From NCBI RefSeq assembly GCF_025961835.1, contig NZ_JAOQOK010000001.1, forward strand, positions 2,232,001 through 2,296,000: a stretch of 64,000 bases of DNA. Direction: 5' to 3'. Source of the DNA: Sphingobium sp. B2D3C (GTDB lineage: Bacteria; Pseudomonadota; Alphaproteobacteria; Sphingomonadales; Sphingomonadaceae). The position numbers and the translations under genes are program-made. The notes beneath the pieces were generated by a model. It was not told where the DNA came from and did no database searches. It saw nothing but the letters and a program-made list of their open reading frames with translations. How positions within the stretch are numbered: the first letter of the stretch is position 1; every line of letters starts with the position of its first letter. Shown one piece after another: positions 13,128-22,232 of the stretch.

Positions 13128-14723
13128 CTAGTTCGCAAAGCGCTTGAAATAGCTGCTGTGCAGCCAGCGCGGACGCTCCGGCGCATTGGCGACGCGCTGG
13201 GTGAGCGCGATGACATAGTCGGTCAGCTTCACGCCCTCGGCCTTCATCACCGGCTGCAGAAGATCATCCTGGGGAGAATGGTAGATATTCGCGCGCCACG
13301 CGGCCTCCACCGCCTCTTCCGGCGTCCCGAGCTTGAAACCATATTTGGGGAAGAGCGCCGGGATGCCCTGCTTTATGAAGCTATATTGATCCGACCGGAT
13401 GAACACGTTGCGATCCGGCTTTGGGTCCGGGACGATGGGTAGGCCCATCGCCTCGCTCACCGCCTGCGCATGAGCTCCGAGCGTGCTCTCCTCATAGCCG
13501 ATGGGCGTGATGCTGGTCAGCGGAAAGATCGGCAGCGGCATATCCAGATTGATGTTCGCCACGATCGAGCCGGCCGGCACCGTCGGACGATTGGCGAAAT
13601 AGCGCGAGCCGAGCAGGCCCTTCTCTTCTGCGGTGATGATGGCGAACAGGATTGAGCGGCGGGTCTTCCGGGGCGCCGCCGCCAATGCCCTGGCCGCCTC
13701 GATCATGCTGGCGACGCCGACGGCATTATCGAACGCCCCGTTATAGATGGCATCGCCATTGACCGGTGTTCCGATGCCATAGCCGTCCAGATGCGCCGAG
13801 AGGACGACATATTCCGAGGCCAGTGCCGGGTCCGATCCGGGCAGGACCGCGATGATGTTGTTGCTGCTGAGCGGCTTTTGGGTCGCCTGGATCGTCGCGG
13901 CAAAACGGCCCGGCAGATCGAAGACAGGCAGCGGCGCCGATGCGTCCGACAGGGCGGACAGCGCCTCGAAGCTCTGCCCCGTGCCCTCGAACAGCAAGCC
14001 GGCCTTTTCCGGCGAGAGGGTCGCCATCATGAAGGGCACCGAGACATCGCGCAGGGCCGGATCGGCCAGAAACATGGAGGAGAGGCTCGCATTGCCGACC
14101 TGCCGCTCCCATCGGATCTCGACCTGTTTGGGGGTGGTGAGCGCAATCATGCCGAGGGCGCCACGCTCAGCGAGCAGCTTCGCGCGCGCCGAGCGCGCAT
14201 CGGACTTCAGCGCGCCCGAAATGTCGGCCGGGCCGCCGGACAGCACGACCACCACCTTGCCCTTGACGTCGATCCCCGCGAAATCGTCGTGACCGGCCTC
14301 AGCTATGGAGAGGCCATAGCCGGCAAAGACGAGCGGCGCGTCGATGCTGGCCGGCATGGGCGTGTTGCCACGGAAGAACAGATCCTGCGGGGTCGCCAGA
14401 GCCACATCGCCCGACGCGCGCTTGAGCACCGCCGTGCTCGCCGGCTGATCGAAACGCTGCTCGACCAGATCGACACGCTGAAAATAACCGTCCGTTCCCG
14501 CAGCCCGCGCCCCAAGCTTGCGAAAGGCCTCGACGACATAATCAGCCGCGCGATCATAGCCCGGCGTGCCGGCTCCGCGCCCTTCATTGGCGTCGCTGGC
14601 AAGTTCCTCGACATGGCCCCACCAGGCATTGATCCGGTCAGGCGATGGTTCGGGCAGTTGCGCAGCCAGTGGCGTGGCGATCAGGCAGCCAATGACTGCC
14701 CCTAGGGCGTGGCGATAGAACAT
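13128..14723 (-). CDS. Secreted M28 family zinc metallopeptidase
   Basis: This 531-aa protein has a signal peptide (MFYRHALGAVIGCLIA to AAQ) and a GGGGAGA ribosome site. The catalytic domain has the M28 zinc ligands in SAHLDGYG (His, Asp), NGAFDNAVGVA (Asp), TAEEKGLLGS (Glu pair), NLDMPLP (Asp) and the late NIYHSPQDD (His). A PA-like insert (about residues 140-230) contains VKGKVVVVLSGGPAD. It is likely a periplasmic or exported aminopeptidase. The opposite reading of a single ORF extending upstream is an artefact of open frames at high GC. Confidence 0.92.
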   Translation of the reverse strand: MFYRHALGAVIGCLIATPLAAQLPEPSPDRINAWWGHVEELASDANEGRGAGTPGYDRAADYVVEAFRKLGARAAGTDGYFQRVDLVEQRFDQPASTAVLKRASGDVALATPQDLFFRGNTPMPASIDAPLVFAGYGLSIAEAGHDDFAGIDVKGKVVVVLSGGPADISGALKSDARSARAKLLAERGALGMIALTTPKQVEIRWERQVGNASLSSMFLADPALRDVSVPFMMATLSPEKAGLLFEGTGQSFEALSALSDASAPLPVFDLPGRFAATIQATQKPLSSNNIIAVLPGSDPALASEYVVLSAHLDGYGIGTPVNGDAIYNGAFDNAVGVASMIEAARALAAAPRKTRRSILFAIITAEEKGLLGSRYFANRPTVPAGSIVANINLDMPLPIFPLTSITPIGYEESTLGAHAQAVSEAMGLPIVPDPKPDRNVFIRSDQYSFIKQGIPALFPKYGFKLGTPEEAVEAAWRANIYHSPQDDLLQPVMKAEGVKLTDYVIALTQRVANAPERPRWLHSSYFKRFAN

Positions 14724-14809
14724 GAAGCATGGTCTCCCCGGACGATGCGCCGCATGCTGCAATGCAACAAGAGCGCTGTCAACGCGTGGCGGGACCGGGA
14801 AAGCAGCGC

Positions 14810-15325
14810 TTAACGTCGCCGCGCGCAGCCCAGCGCCGCCGCATCGATCGCGGTGGCGGCACCGCTCAGGGCATAGCGATCGGTAAAGCGCCCGCCGGCC
14901 CGCGCCCGCCCGGATATACTCATCGTCCGGTTGGTGCGCATCGCGGCGATGATTGCCGCATCGCTTGCTGGGTCCGCCGCCCAGACATCCGCCTCGGACC
15001 CAACCAGCGCGAACTGCTTGCCGCCGAGGGACAGAACCGCGTGCGTATCCTTGGCCAGTTGATGGCTGAGGCGAATATTCACCTGCCCGCGCAGCCCGGC
15101 GCGAGGCCAGTAGCCAATGGCGGCGAACGGGCGCCAGGGCGATGCTTCCCAGCCCCCGGCCATCGGCTGGGCCATGGCAAAGCAGCGCTGGGCGTTCGGA
15201 TCCCGGAACGCGCCCCAGCCCTCGAACACGCCGAGCACGTCCCGCGCCCGCGCGTTGCCGGCCGCGGCAAGCGCGGCGCCGATCAGCAGCAGAGCGAGCG
15301 CGCGGACAGGGCAGGTGAGCGTCAT
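14810..15325 (-). CDS. Putative invasion-associated locus B (IalB)-like periplasmic protein
   Basis: A 171-aa protein with an N-terminal signal peptide (MTLTCPVRALALLLIGAALA, cleaved near ARA). FEGWGAF followed by CFAMAQP and a beta-rich remainder (VLSLGGKQFALVGSEADVW) matches the layout of IalB-family proteins, which have a DW motif, a C-x-x-S/A-x-P motif and an all-beta fold. The function of that family outside Bartonella is unclear. It lies upstream of the M28 peptidase on the same strand, 86 bp away, and is divergent from dnaN. Confidence 0.6.
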   Translation of the reverse strand: MTLTCPVRALALLLIGAALAAAGNARARDVLGVFEGWGAFRDPNAQRCFAMAQPMAGGWEASPWRPFAAIGYWPRAGLRGQVNIRLSHQLAKDTHAVLSLGGKQFALVGSEADVWAADPASDAAIIAAMRTNRTMSISGRARAGGRFTDRYALSGAATAIDAAALGCARRR

Positions 15326-15497
15326 GCCGCCGGACAAAGCGTAACGCGCCCGCGAACACAAGACGGCGCCGGGTGGACGCGCGCTTTTTTCTCGGGGCGA
15401 CTTGCCCCATGCGGCAATTTCGATAAGGAATGAGGCTCCAAGAGCGGACTCCTTCGCTCCGACTCCATCAACCGGATAAGAAACGGACACCAGAGGG

Positions 15498-16610
15498 ATG
15501 AAGGCCACCATCGAACGTGCGACGCTCCTGAAGAGCCTCGGCCATGTCCAGTCGGTCGTGGAGCGGCGCAACACGATCCCAATTCTCTCGAACGTGCTGA
15601 TCGACGCGACCGGCGACGGCGCCATCAAGCTGATGGCCACCGATCTCGATCTGCAGATCGTCGAGAATGTGCAGGCGCAGGTGGAAACGCCGGGCGCCAC
15701 CACGGTCTCGGCCCACACGCTGTTCGACATCGCGCGCAAGCTGCCCGAGGGCAGCCAGGTCCGCCTGGAAGCTGCCGAGGGCAAAATGCTGGTGCAGGCC
15801 GGGCGGGCCCGCTTCAACCTGCAGACGCTGCCGCGCGACGACTTCCCGATCATCGCGGAAGGCGCGCTGCCCACCAGCTTCGAGCTGCCGGCCGCCTCGC
15901 TCATCCAGATCATCGACAAGACGCGCTTTGCGATCTCCACCGAGGAGACGCGCTATTATCTGAACGGCATCTTCCTGCACGTCGCGGAAGACGCCGCCCC
16001 GGTGCTGAAGGCCGCCGCGACCGACGGCCACCGCCTCGCCCGCGTGACGGTCGTGCGCCCCGATGGCGCCGAGGGCATGCCGGACATCATCATTCCGCGC
16101 AAATGCATCGCCGAACTGCGCAAGCTGCTCGACGAAGTGGATGGCAGCGTGCGCATCGACCTCTCGCCCACCAAGATCCGCTTCGACCTTGGCAATGCGG
16201 TGCTGACCAGCAAGCTGATCGACGGCACCTTCCCGGATTACAGCCGCGTGATCCCGACCGGCAACGACAAGCTGCTCAAGATCGATCCGCGCAGCTTCGA
16301 GGAAGGCGTGGACCGCGTCGCGACCATCGCCACCGAGAAGACCCGCGCCGTGAAGATGGCGCTGGAGAAGGACAAGATCACCCTCTCCGTCACCAGCCCG
16401 GAAAACGGCACTGCCGCCGAGGAAGTGCCCGGCGACTACAGCGCCGCGCCCATCGAGATCGGCTTCAACGCCCGCTATCTGCTCGACATTCTCGGACAGG
16501 TCGAGGGCGACTCGGTTGAAGTCCACCTCGCCGACGCCGCCGCGCCGACGCTCATCCGCGAGAATGAGAAGGCGCCGGCGCTTTACGTGCTCATGCCGAT
16601 GCGGGTCTGA
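15498..16610 (+). CDS. dnaN: DNA polymerase III beta subunit (sliding clamp)
   Basis: This 370-aa ring-forming clamp tethers Pol III to DNA. The N-terminus MKATIERATLLKSLGHVQ and later RNTIPILSNV, ATDLDLQI, ETRYYLNGIFLH, TDGHRLA and the C-terminal YVLMPMRV are all conserved in DnaN. AGAGGG lies immediately before the ATG. It is not next to dnaA or recF in this window, as is common in alphaproteobacteria. It is convergent with the M20 hydrolase gene at 15 bp. Confidence 0.98.
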   Translation: MKATIERATLLKSLGHVQSVVERRNTIPILSNVLIDATGDGAIKLMATDLDLQIVENVQAQVETPGATTVSAHTLFDIARKLPEGSQVRLEAAEGKMLVQAGRARFNLQTLPRDDFPIIAEGALPTSFELPAASLIQIIDKTRFAISTEETRYYLNGIFLHVAEDAAPVLKAAATDGHRLARVTVVRPDGAEGMPDIIIPRKCIAELRKLLDEVDGSVRIDLSPTKIRFDLGNAVLTSKLIDGTFPDYSRVIPTGNDKLLKIDPRSFEEGVDRVATIATEKTRAVKMALEKDKITLSVTSPENGTAAEEVPGDYSAAPIEIGFNARYLLDILGQVEGDSVEVHLADAAAPTLIRENEKAPALYVLMPMRV

Positions 16611-16625
16611 TCCCGCGCACCAGGC

Positions 16626-17957
16626 TTATTTGGGATTGGCCAGCACCGAGAGGGCCGCGACCGACAGGCTGCGTATGGCCGTTGGGATGGCGCTTTCGGC
16701 GTCCGGCAGGAAGTAGGGCGAGTGGTTTGTCGGGAGCGGCTCGCCGCGCTTGGCATAATCCGCGATGACCGACGGCAGATAGCCGCCGACACCCAGATAG
16801 ACCGAGCGCATGCCGCTGGCTGACACCAGTTCGGAATAGTCCTCGCTGGCCGAACCGCCCGGCGCACTGGCCGCGATCAGCGCAATGTCGTCCCACCCCG
16901 CCGTGCGCAGGGCAGCTGCGGTTTTTGCAGCGAGATCATCGTCATTGATGACTGATGCCGCGCCCCTGCTGTGATCGATCACCGGTTCGGGCGCCTGCGA
17001 CATGGTCGCGACGGAGAGTGCCGTGCGCTTCACGCCCTCGACCAGCTGCTCGCGCACCTCCGGCGAGAAGGAGCGCAGCGTCAGGGCCAGCGATGCCGTG
17101 TCCGGGATGATATTGGCCGCCGTGCCCGCCTGGAACGAGCCGACCGTCACGACCCCGAACTCAAACGGATCCTTCTGCCGGCTGACCACGGTTTGCACAT
17201 CCATGACGAAGCGCGCGCCCATCACGATGGGATCGATGGTGCGGCTCGGCATCGAGCCGTGACCGCCCTTGCCCTTGAAAGTGATCCGGATGGTGTCCGA
17301 ATTGCTGGTAAAGGCACCCTGCTTGACCACGATCCGCCCGACGGGATCATTGCCGACATGGGCCGCAAAGCCGTAATCGGGCTTGGAGAAGCGCGTGAAC
17401 AGACCGTCCTTGACCATCTTGCGCGCGCCCTGCCCGCTTTCCTCGCCCGGCTGCGCGACGAACAGCATCGTCCCGCGCCACTGGTCCCGCATGGCGAGCA
17501 TGGCTTTCGCCGTGCCGACCCACCAGGCCATGTGCAGATCATGGCCGCAGCTATGCGCGACGAACGTGGTCTTGCCTTGATACGGCGCCTCACGGGTGCT
17601 CGCGAAGGGCGACTGGCTCAGCTCCTTCATCGGCAGGGCATCCATGTCCGCACGGATCAGCACCACCGGCCCCTCGCCATTGCGCAGCACGGCGACGACG
17701 CCGGTCCCGCCGACCTTCTCGGAGACCTCCAGCCCCAGCTTGCGCATTTCCAGCGCCAGCCGCGCGGCCGTGCGGGTTTCCGCCAGGCTTAGCTCGGGAT
17801 TGGCGTGCAGATCGCGGTAGAGCGCGATCAGATCCGGCGTGCTCTGCTTGATGGATTGCTCGATAGCACCGGTCGCCCGCGCATCCACGGTCGCGGCCAT
17901 GGCCGGACTGGCCAGCGCCGACAGGGCGAGGAGGAACGCGAGAGGGGATTTGAGCAT
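16626..17957 (-). CDS. Exported M20 family amidohydrolase
   Basis: This 443-aa zinc hydrolase of the hippurate hydrolase / N-acyl-amino-acid amidohydrolase group has a signal peptide (MLKSPLAFLLALSALASPA, then MAA). IRADMDALPM, HSCGHDLHMA and AQPGEESGQGARKM give the metal ligands; GHGSMPSRTIDP is the dimerisation-domain His. It should cleave N-acyl amino acids or related amides in the periplasm. The start is 86 bp from a TATGCA-N5-TGCATA site shared with the divergent Ntn-hydrolase gene, so it may belong to the 18-40 kb regulon. Confidence 0.9.
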   Translation of the reverse strand: MLKSPLAFLLALSALASPAMAATVDARATGAIEQSIKQSTPDLIALYRDLHANPELSLAETRTAARLALEMRKLGLEVSEKVGGTGVVAVLRNGEGPVVLIRADMDALPMKELSQSPFASTREAPYQGKTTFVAHSCGHDLHMAWWVGTAKAMLAMRDQWRGTMLFVAQPGEESGQGARKMVKDGLFTRFSKPDYGFAAHVGNDPVGRIVVKQGAFTSNSDTIRITFKGKGGHGSMPSRTIDPIVMGARFVMDVQTVVSRQKDPFEFGVVTVGSFQAGTAANIIPDTASLALTLRSFSPEVREQLVEGVKRTALSVATMSQAPEPVIDHSRGAASVINDDDLAAKTAAALRTAGWDDIALIAASAPGGSASEDYSELVSASGMRSVYLGVGGYLPSVIADYAKRGEPLPTNHSPYFLPDAESAIPTAIRSLSVAALSVLANPK

Positions 17958-18042
17958 GGCATCTCTCCGGAAAGCAGGAGGCTGGGTGGCACGAACCGGG
18001 CCGGAGCATAGACATGGGTCTGGACGAGGTGAAGTTGAAAGT

Positions 18043-18059
18043 TATGCAGAAGATGCATA
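18043..18059. promoter_or_regulatory. Operator copy 1, perfect TATGCA-N5-TGCATA palindrome
   Basis: The sequence TATGCA-GAAGA-TGCATA is a perfect inverted repeat. On the plus strand it lies between a possible -35 (TTGAAA) and -10 (CATACT), 45 bp before the HpxW-like gene and 86 bp before the divergent M20 amidohydrolase. A second, looser repeat (ATGCA-TACTAG-TGCAT) overlaps it at 18053-18068. Five related sites occur up to 40.3 kb. I infer a dimeric repressor site. Confidence 0.7.
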
Positions 18060-18103
18060 CTAGTGCATCCGCAGTGTACGGGATGCGCTGAGCGGAAAGG
18101 ACC

Positions 18104-19687
18104 ATGACCATGCAAGACAGTGCCCAAGGCAGCCACGGAATGGTCACCGCGCCCCATCATTTGGCCAGCGAAGCCGGCCTGTCCATCCTGCGGGATGGCG
18201 GCACGGCCATCGAGGCGGCGATTGCCACCGCCGCCTGCCTCGCCGCGGTCTATCCGCACATGACGGGTATCGGCGGGGACGGTTTCTGGCTGATCCACGA
18301 GCCAGACGGCCGGGTTTGGGCCATCGACGCCTGCGGGCGCAGTCCTCGGGCGCTAGGCGATGCCTATGCCGGCCTGTCGGCCATTCCCTGGCGCGGGCCG
18401 CTCGCCGCCAATACCGTGGCGGGCACGGTCTCCGGATGGGATCTGGCGCGGTCCTCGCTGGCCTCTCCCTTCCCCCTGCATCGCCTGCTCGCGGACGCCA
18501 TTGCCCATGCCGAACAGGGCGTGGCGGTGACCGCCGGCGGCGCCGAACTGGCCGCGAGCAAATCGGACGAGCTGACATGCGTGCCGGGCGCCTATCGCAC
18601 GATCTTCGAGCCGGAGGGCCGCCCGCTCCGCGAGGGCGACACGCTGCGCCAGCCGCAACTGGCCGAAACGCTGAGGATGCTGGCCAAGGACGGGCTGGAC
18701 AGCTTCTATCGCGGCGCGCTGGCCGAGCGAATCGCCGACGATCTCACCCGGCTCGGCAGTCCGGTGACGGCGCAGGATTTGGCGGCCCACCGCGCGACCT
18801 CGCCTGCCCCACTCTCCGTGCGGCTGCGCGACGCCATGCTCTACAACACCGCCCCGCCGACTCAGGGCCTCGCGTCGCTGCTGATCCTGGCGCTGTTCGA
18901 CCGCCTGCCAGCAGAACAGGCCGAAAGCTTCGCGCATTTGCACGGACTGGTGGAGGCAACCAAGCAGGCCTTCCTCGTCCGCGATGCACATGTCGGCGAT
19001 CCGGCCTTCATGGAGATCGACCCGAAGGCGCTGCTCGATGACGCGGCGGAACTGGACCGGATGGCGCAGGCGATCGATCCGGCGCGCGCCATGCCCTGGC
19101 CGCGCCCCTCGGCCCTCGGAGATACCTGCTGGTTCGCCGCCGCCGATGCCCGCGGGCAGGTGGTGAGCTGCATCCAGAGCACCTATTTCGAGTTCGGCTC
19201 TGGCCTCGTGCTGCCGCAGAGCGGCATCACATGGCAGAATCGCGGCTGCTCTTTCCGTCTTGCAGACGAGGGGTGGAATGCCCTCAAGCCCGGCCGCAAG
19301 CCGTTCCACACCTTGAATCCCGCGCTGGCGCATTTCGATGACGGCCGGGTGATGGCCTATGGCACCATGGGTGGCGAAGGCCAGCCGCAGACGCAGGCCG
19401 CTTTGTTCAGCCGCTACGCCCGTTTCGGCGTGCCCTTGCAGCAGGCGATCTCCGCCCCGCGCTGGCTGCTCGGCCGGACATGGGGGGAAGAGAGCACATC
19501 ACTCAAGCTGGAGGATCGCTTCGACCCGGCGCTTTATGCGCAGCTTCGCGCGGCGGGGCATGAGGTGGAGCTGGTCGCACCGATGACGGCGATGATGGGC
19601 CATGCCGGCGCCATCGTCCGCCATGCCGATGGGCAGCTGGAAGGCGCGAGCGATCCGCGCAGCGACGGCAAGGCGGCGGGCTTCTGA
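18104..19687 (+). CDS. Gamma-glutamyltransferase-family Ntn hydrolase, HpxW (oxamate amidohydrolase)-like
   Basis: The 527-aa protein has the GGT fold, with no signal peptide and an N-terminus MVTAPHHLASEAGLSILRDG. The autocatalytic cleavage site and nucleophile Thr341 lie in LGDTCWFAAAD, where classical GGTs have TTHYS. Downstream, QSTYFEFGSG and GTMGGEGQPQ fit the cytosolic subgroup that includes Klebsiella HpxW, which hydrolyses oxamate to oxalate and ammonia. AtzG/AtzE and HpxZ-like proteins in the same region support an HpxW-type role over glutathione hydrolysis. Start codons at 18104 and 18110 are both possible; AAAGG precedes them. Confidence 0.82.
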   Translation: MTMQDSAQGSHGMVTAPHHLASEAGLSILRDGGTAIEAAIATAACLAAVYPHMTGIGGDGFWLIHEPDGRVWAIDACGRSPRALGDAYAGLSAIPWRGPLAANTVAGTVSGWDLARSSLASPFPLHRLLADAIAHAEQGVAVTAGGAELAASKSDELTCVPGAYRTIFEPEGRPLREGDTLRQPQLAETLRMLAKDGLDSFYRGALAERIADDLTRLGSPVTAQDLAAHRATSPAPLSVRLRDAMLYNTAPPTQGLASLLILALFDRLPAEQAESFAHLHGLVEATKQAFLVRDAHVGDPAFMEIDPKALLDDAAELDRMAQAIDPARAMPWPRPSALGDTCWFAAADARGQVVSCIQSTYFEFGSGLVLPQSGITWQNRGCSFRLADEGWNALKPGRKPFHTLNPALAHFDDGRVMAYGTMGGEGQPQTQAALFSRYARFGVPLQQAISAPRWLLGRTWGEESTSLKLEDRFDPALYAQLRAAGHEVELVAPMTAMMGHAGAIVRHADGQLEGASDPRSDGKAAGF

Positions 19688-19712
19688 AGTCAGTCCGCGC
19701 GGGGGCGTGCCG

Positions 19713-20096
19713 TCAGTGGCCGCTTCCCTGCAGCGAGACATGGGCGGAGACGATGCGCCATCCCTCCGACAGCCGCGCCCAGCTCTGGCTCTGGCGGCCG
19801 ATGACCTCGCCGCCGATCCGCTGGAACTCGACATTGGCGGTCGCGAAATCATCGCCGAAGGTGGTGATCTCCATGCGCCGGATGGTCCGAGGCGGCGAGC
19901 CGCCCGCTCGCGCCTTGCGGAAGGCGAGGATCTCCTCGATCCCGTACAGGCATTCGCCAACCCCATAACGCACCGCGCGGTCCGACTGCCAGAACATGCC
20001 ATCCAGCATGGCGATGTCATTGTCTCCCAGCGCGCGTTCGTATGCATCCACAAGCGCGGTCACCTCCGCGAGGACGGCGGGCTTGTTGATCTCCAT
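19713..20096 (-). CDS. AtzH/HpxZ-like protein (NTF2 fold, DUF3225)
   Basis: A 127-aa protein with an NTF2-like fold. LVDAYERALGDNDIAMLDGMFW, followed by VRYGVGE and GIEEILAFRKAR, matches the DUF3225 family, which includes HpxZ of oxalurate catabolism and AtzH of the cyanuric acid operon. The C-terminal GRQSQSWARLSEGWRIVSAH is typical. The start at 20096 overlaps the stop of the isochorismatase-like gene by one base (TGATG-type). It is the last gene of a four-gene operon with the creatininase, cupin and isochorismatase homologues. Confidence 0.85.
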   Translation of the reverse strand: MEINKPAVLAEVTALVDAYERALGDNDIAMLDGMFWQSDRAVRYGVGECLYGIEEILAFRKARAGGSPPRTIRRMEITTFGDDFATANVEFQRIGGEVIGRQSQSWARLSEGWRIVSAHVSLQGSGH

Positions 20097-20899
20097 CACG
20101 CGCGCGCCTGCCCGCTCGCCGCGTCCATGCCGGCGACGAGGGCCGCCGAATCGGTCACGAAACCAAAGCATTGTTTCACATTGTAGAGCGTCGCCTCGGC
20201 GCAGAAGGCCGGCGAGGTGGTCGCCGCGCAATCGGTGAGCAGCACGCAGTCATAGCCCAGGCAATTCGCGTCGATCAGCGTCGCCAGCACGCACTGGTCG
20301 CTGTTCACGCCCGCAAACAGCACCGTATCGACCCGCAGATTGCGCAGGATGCTGTCCAGCGGCGTGTCCCAAAAGCCGGACATGCGATATTTGGAGACGC
20401 ACACGTCCTGCGGGGCGATCGGCAGTTCGTCGACCACGGCCGCCGCCCAGCTCCCTTCTTCCAGAACCGGCGCCCCGTTCGCCAGCGGATCGCCAAGGCC
20501 GGTGCCGGTGCCATCCGGCTTGTAGACATGGAGGACCGAGGGGCTGAGGTTCATCCGGTCCGGCCGGTTGCCCCAATTGAGCCAGATGACGGGCACGTCC
20601 TCTGCGCGCAGACGCGGCAGCAGCGCCTGCAACGGCGCGATGGGCGAGCGCGCGGCGGAAATATCCACGCCAATCGAGGCCAGCCAGCCATCGGGATGGC
20701 AGAAGTCGTTCTGCATATCCACCACGACAATCGCCGTGCGCGCCAGATCGATCTGCAGATTCTGCGGCGCGGCTTCGCAGGCGACAACGCGGCGCGGCTG
20801 GTCGCCCTGCGCGAGAATGGCCTCCTGCGCATTCACCTGCCACGCGCGGCGCGGCGAGCTGCCGAGGCGATGATAGGAGGCTGTCTGGTCCGGCATCAT
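20096..20899 (-). CDS. Isochorismatase-family cysteine amidohydrolase
   Basis: The 267-aa protein has the Asp-Lys-Cys triad of this superfamily: Asp61 in IVVVDMQNDF, Lys170 in CVSKYRMSGF and Cys203 in VNSDQCVLATLID. The segment WDTPLDSILRNL and the ALYN-like LYNVKQCFGF resemble RutB (ureidoacrylate amidohydrolase), biuret hydrolase and N-carbamoylsarcosine hydrolase. It therefore probably hydrolyses a carbamoylated or ureide C-N bond. The exact substrate is open. It overlaps the cupin gene upstream and the AtzH-like gene downstream by ATGA/TGATG junctions. Confidence 0.88.
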   Translation of the reverse strand: MMPDQTASYHRLGSSPRRAWQVNAQEAILAQGDQPRRVVACEAAPQNLQIDLARTAIVVVDMQNDFCHPDGWLASIGVDISAARSPIAPLQALLPRLRAEDVPVIWLNWGNRPDRMNLSPSVLHVYKPDGTGTGLGDPLANGAPVLEEGSWAAAVVDELPIAPQDVCVSKYRMSGFWDTPLDSILRNLRVDTVLFAGVNSDQCVLATLIDANCLGYDCVLLTDCAATTSPAFCAEATLYNVKQCFGFVTDSAALVAGMDAASGQARA

Positions 20900-21324
20900 G
20901 CGTCTCCTGAGAGAAGAGCGATATCGCTGGCATCGAGATCGACCGGCACGCCAGAGCGGATGAGGTCGGAGAAGCCTTCATCGGGTGTCATGACAGTGAG
21001 CGTGTAGAGTTTGCCCGGCCCGGTATTCTCGATGACATGCAGGCCGCCGGGCGGCAGCAGCATGGCGCTGCCCCGGCTGAGCGACACGCTGGCTCCATCG
21101 CAGGTCGCCCGCCCTTCCCCTTCCAGCACGTAGAAGAACTCGAAGGCGGCCTTGTGGCTGTTCGGCGGGGTCTTGCCGCCGGGCTCGAAAATCTCGACCA
21201 CGCACACATGTTCGAAGCCGGGCACGGCCTTGTCATGGAGGATCACGAAATAGTTGGTGTCGGTCGGCGCGATGCGGAACGCCTGCAGTTCGGTCGCACG
21301 GGAGAGATAGACGGCGGGATTCAT
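20896..21324 (-). CDS. Small cupin-domain protein
   Basis: A 142-aa single-domain cupin. The two cupin motifs are visible as PGGKTPPNSHKAAFEFFYVLEG (paraphrased: G(X)5HxH-like with Asn-Ser-His, then the Glu and Phe-Tyr-Val-Leu-Glu-Gly core) and PPGGLHVIENTG. It starts at MNPAVYL (21324), overlapping the creatininase stop by 4 bp. Such proteins can be metal-dependent enzymes or sensors; the lane between two hydrolases suggests a role in handling the same substrate. Confidence 0.82.
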   Translation of the reverse strand: MNPAVYLSRATELQAFRIAPTDTNYFVILHDKAVPGFEHVCVVEIFEPGGKTPPNSHKAAFEFFYVLEGEGRATCDGASVSLSRGSAMLLPPGGLHVIENTGPGKLYTLTVMTPDEGFSDLIRSGVPVDLDASDIALLSGDA

Positions 21325-22109
21325 GCGCGGGACTCCGGCAAGGGGTAGCGGCTGACATCGGCAAGCAGGCGCGCGAGGCCGCGCCCGGCATGGTCGAGAC
21401 ATTGGGCGCCGTGATCGGCATTGGCGAGGCTGGCATTGCCGATTGCCCCGTCCGGATTGATATCCTGCGTCATCCAGCCAATGCCCACCGCGCCTTCGAG
21501 CCGAAGCTCATCATAATCGCGTGCAATGGCCGGGCCGGTCGAGGGAAAATCCGCCAGCAGATCGCGCTTCACCTGCTCGGGGCGCAGGTGGAGCATCATC
21601 GAGCTTTCCACCGCGCCAGCATGAATGCCGTGATGCAGCTCATCCTCGCTGAAAAGGCCCTCCGGCACGCCAAAGCCATAGGTGCTCGCGGAGACGGCGA
21701 GAGCGCCGTGACGCACCCGCAGCTCGCGCACCAGAATCTCGACAAGCTGGGGCTGGCCACCGTGCGAGTTCAGCACCACGATCTTGCGGAAACCGGCGCG
21801 CAGGACGGACTCGGCGATATCGATCCAGTAGCGCAGCAGCGTCTCAGTCCCGACGGTCAGCGTCCCGGGGAAGGCCATATGCTCATTGCTCTTGCCGATG
21901 GCGAGCATCGGCAGCGCGACGACGCGCACGCCGTCCGCCAAGTGACGCGCTGCTGCCGCGACGACACCCGCATTGATATCGGCATCGACAGAGACCGGCA
22001 GATGCGGCCCGTGCTGCTCGATAGCAGCGACCGGCATAAGGGCAATATCGCGCGCGGCATCCACCGACTGGAAGTCGCGGGTCGTCATATCCTGCCAATA
22101 TTCAAGCAT
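21321..22109 (-). CDS. Creatininase-family amidohydrolase
   Basis: The 262-aa protein has the metal-binding signatures of the creatininase superfamily: PVAAIEQHGPHLPVSVDADI (Glu and His ligands), then VVLNSHGGQPQLVE and HAGAVESSMMLHL. Members hydrolyse cyclic amides such as creatinine, formamides and related C-N bonds. It is the first gene of the minus-strand operon continuing into cupin, isochorismatase-like and AtzH-like genes. A copy of the shared palindrome lies about 130 bp upstream. Confidence 0.9.
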   Translation of the reverse strand: MLEYWQDMTTRDFQSVDAARDIALMPVAAIEQHGPHLPVSVDADINAGVVAAAARHLADGVRVVALPMLAIGKSNEHMAFPGTLTVGTETLLRYWIDIAESVLRAGFRKIVVLNSHGGQPQLVEILVRELRVRHGALAVSASTYGFGVPEGLFSEDELHHGIHAGAVESSMMLHLRPEQVKRDLLADFPSTGPAIARDYDELRLEGAVGIGWMTQDINPDGAIGNASLANADHGAQCLDHAGRGLARLLADVSRYPLPESRA

Positions 22110-22232
22110 TGCCTTTATTCCTCAAAACAGCAGGAACGTTGCCGGACGCAACCGCGCCCGCCGCTGTGTTTCTGCCCTATTTCGGCGACCCAATCTACGA
22201 CCCGCACGCGCAAATCCCAGATTCCCCTCTTC

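Noticed and set aside
13128..15410. A 760-codon minus-strand frame covering the M28 peptidase and beyond
   Set aside because: The upstream part is in the wrong frame relative to the IalB-like protein, and the M28 signal peptide begins at 14723.
18104..19687. Classical glutathione gamma-glutamyltransferase
   Set aside because: No signal peptide, the nucleophile motif is TCWF rather than TTHYS, and the context has HpxX/Y/Z-like partners.
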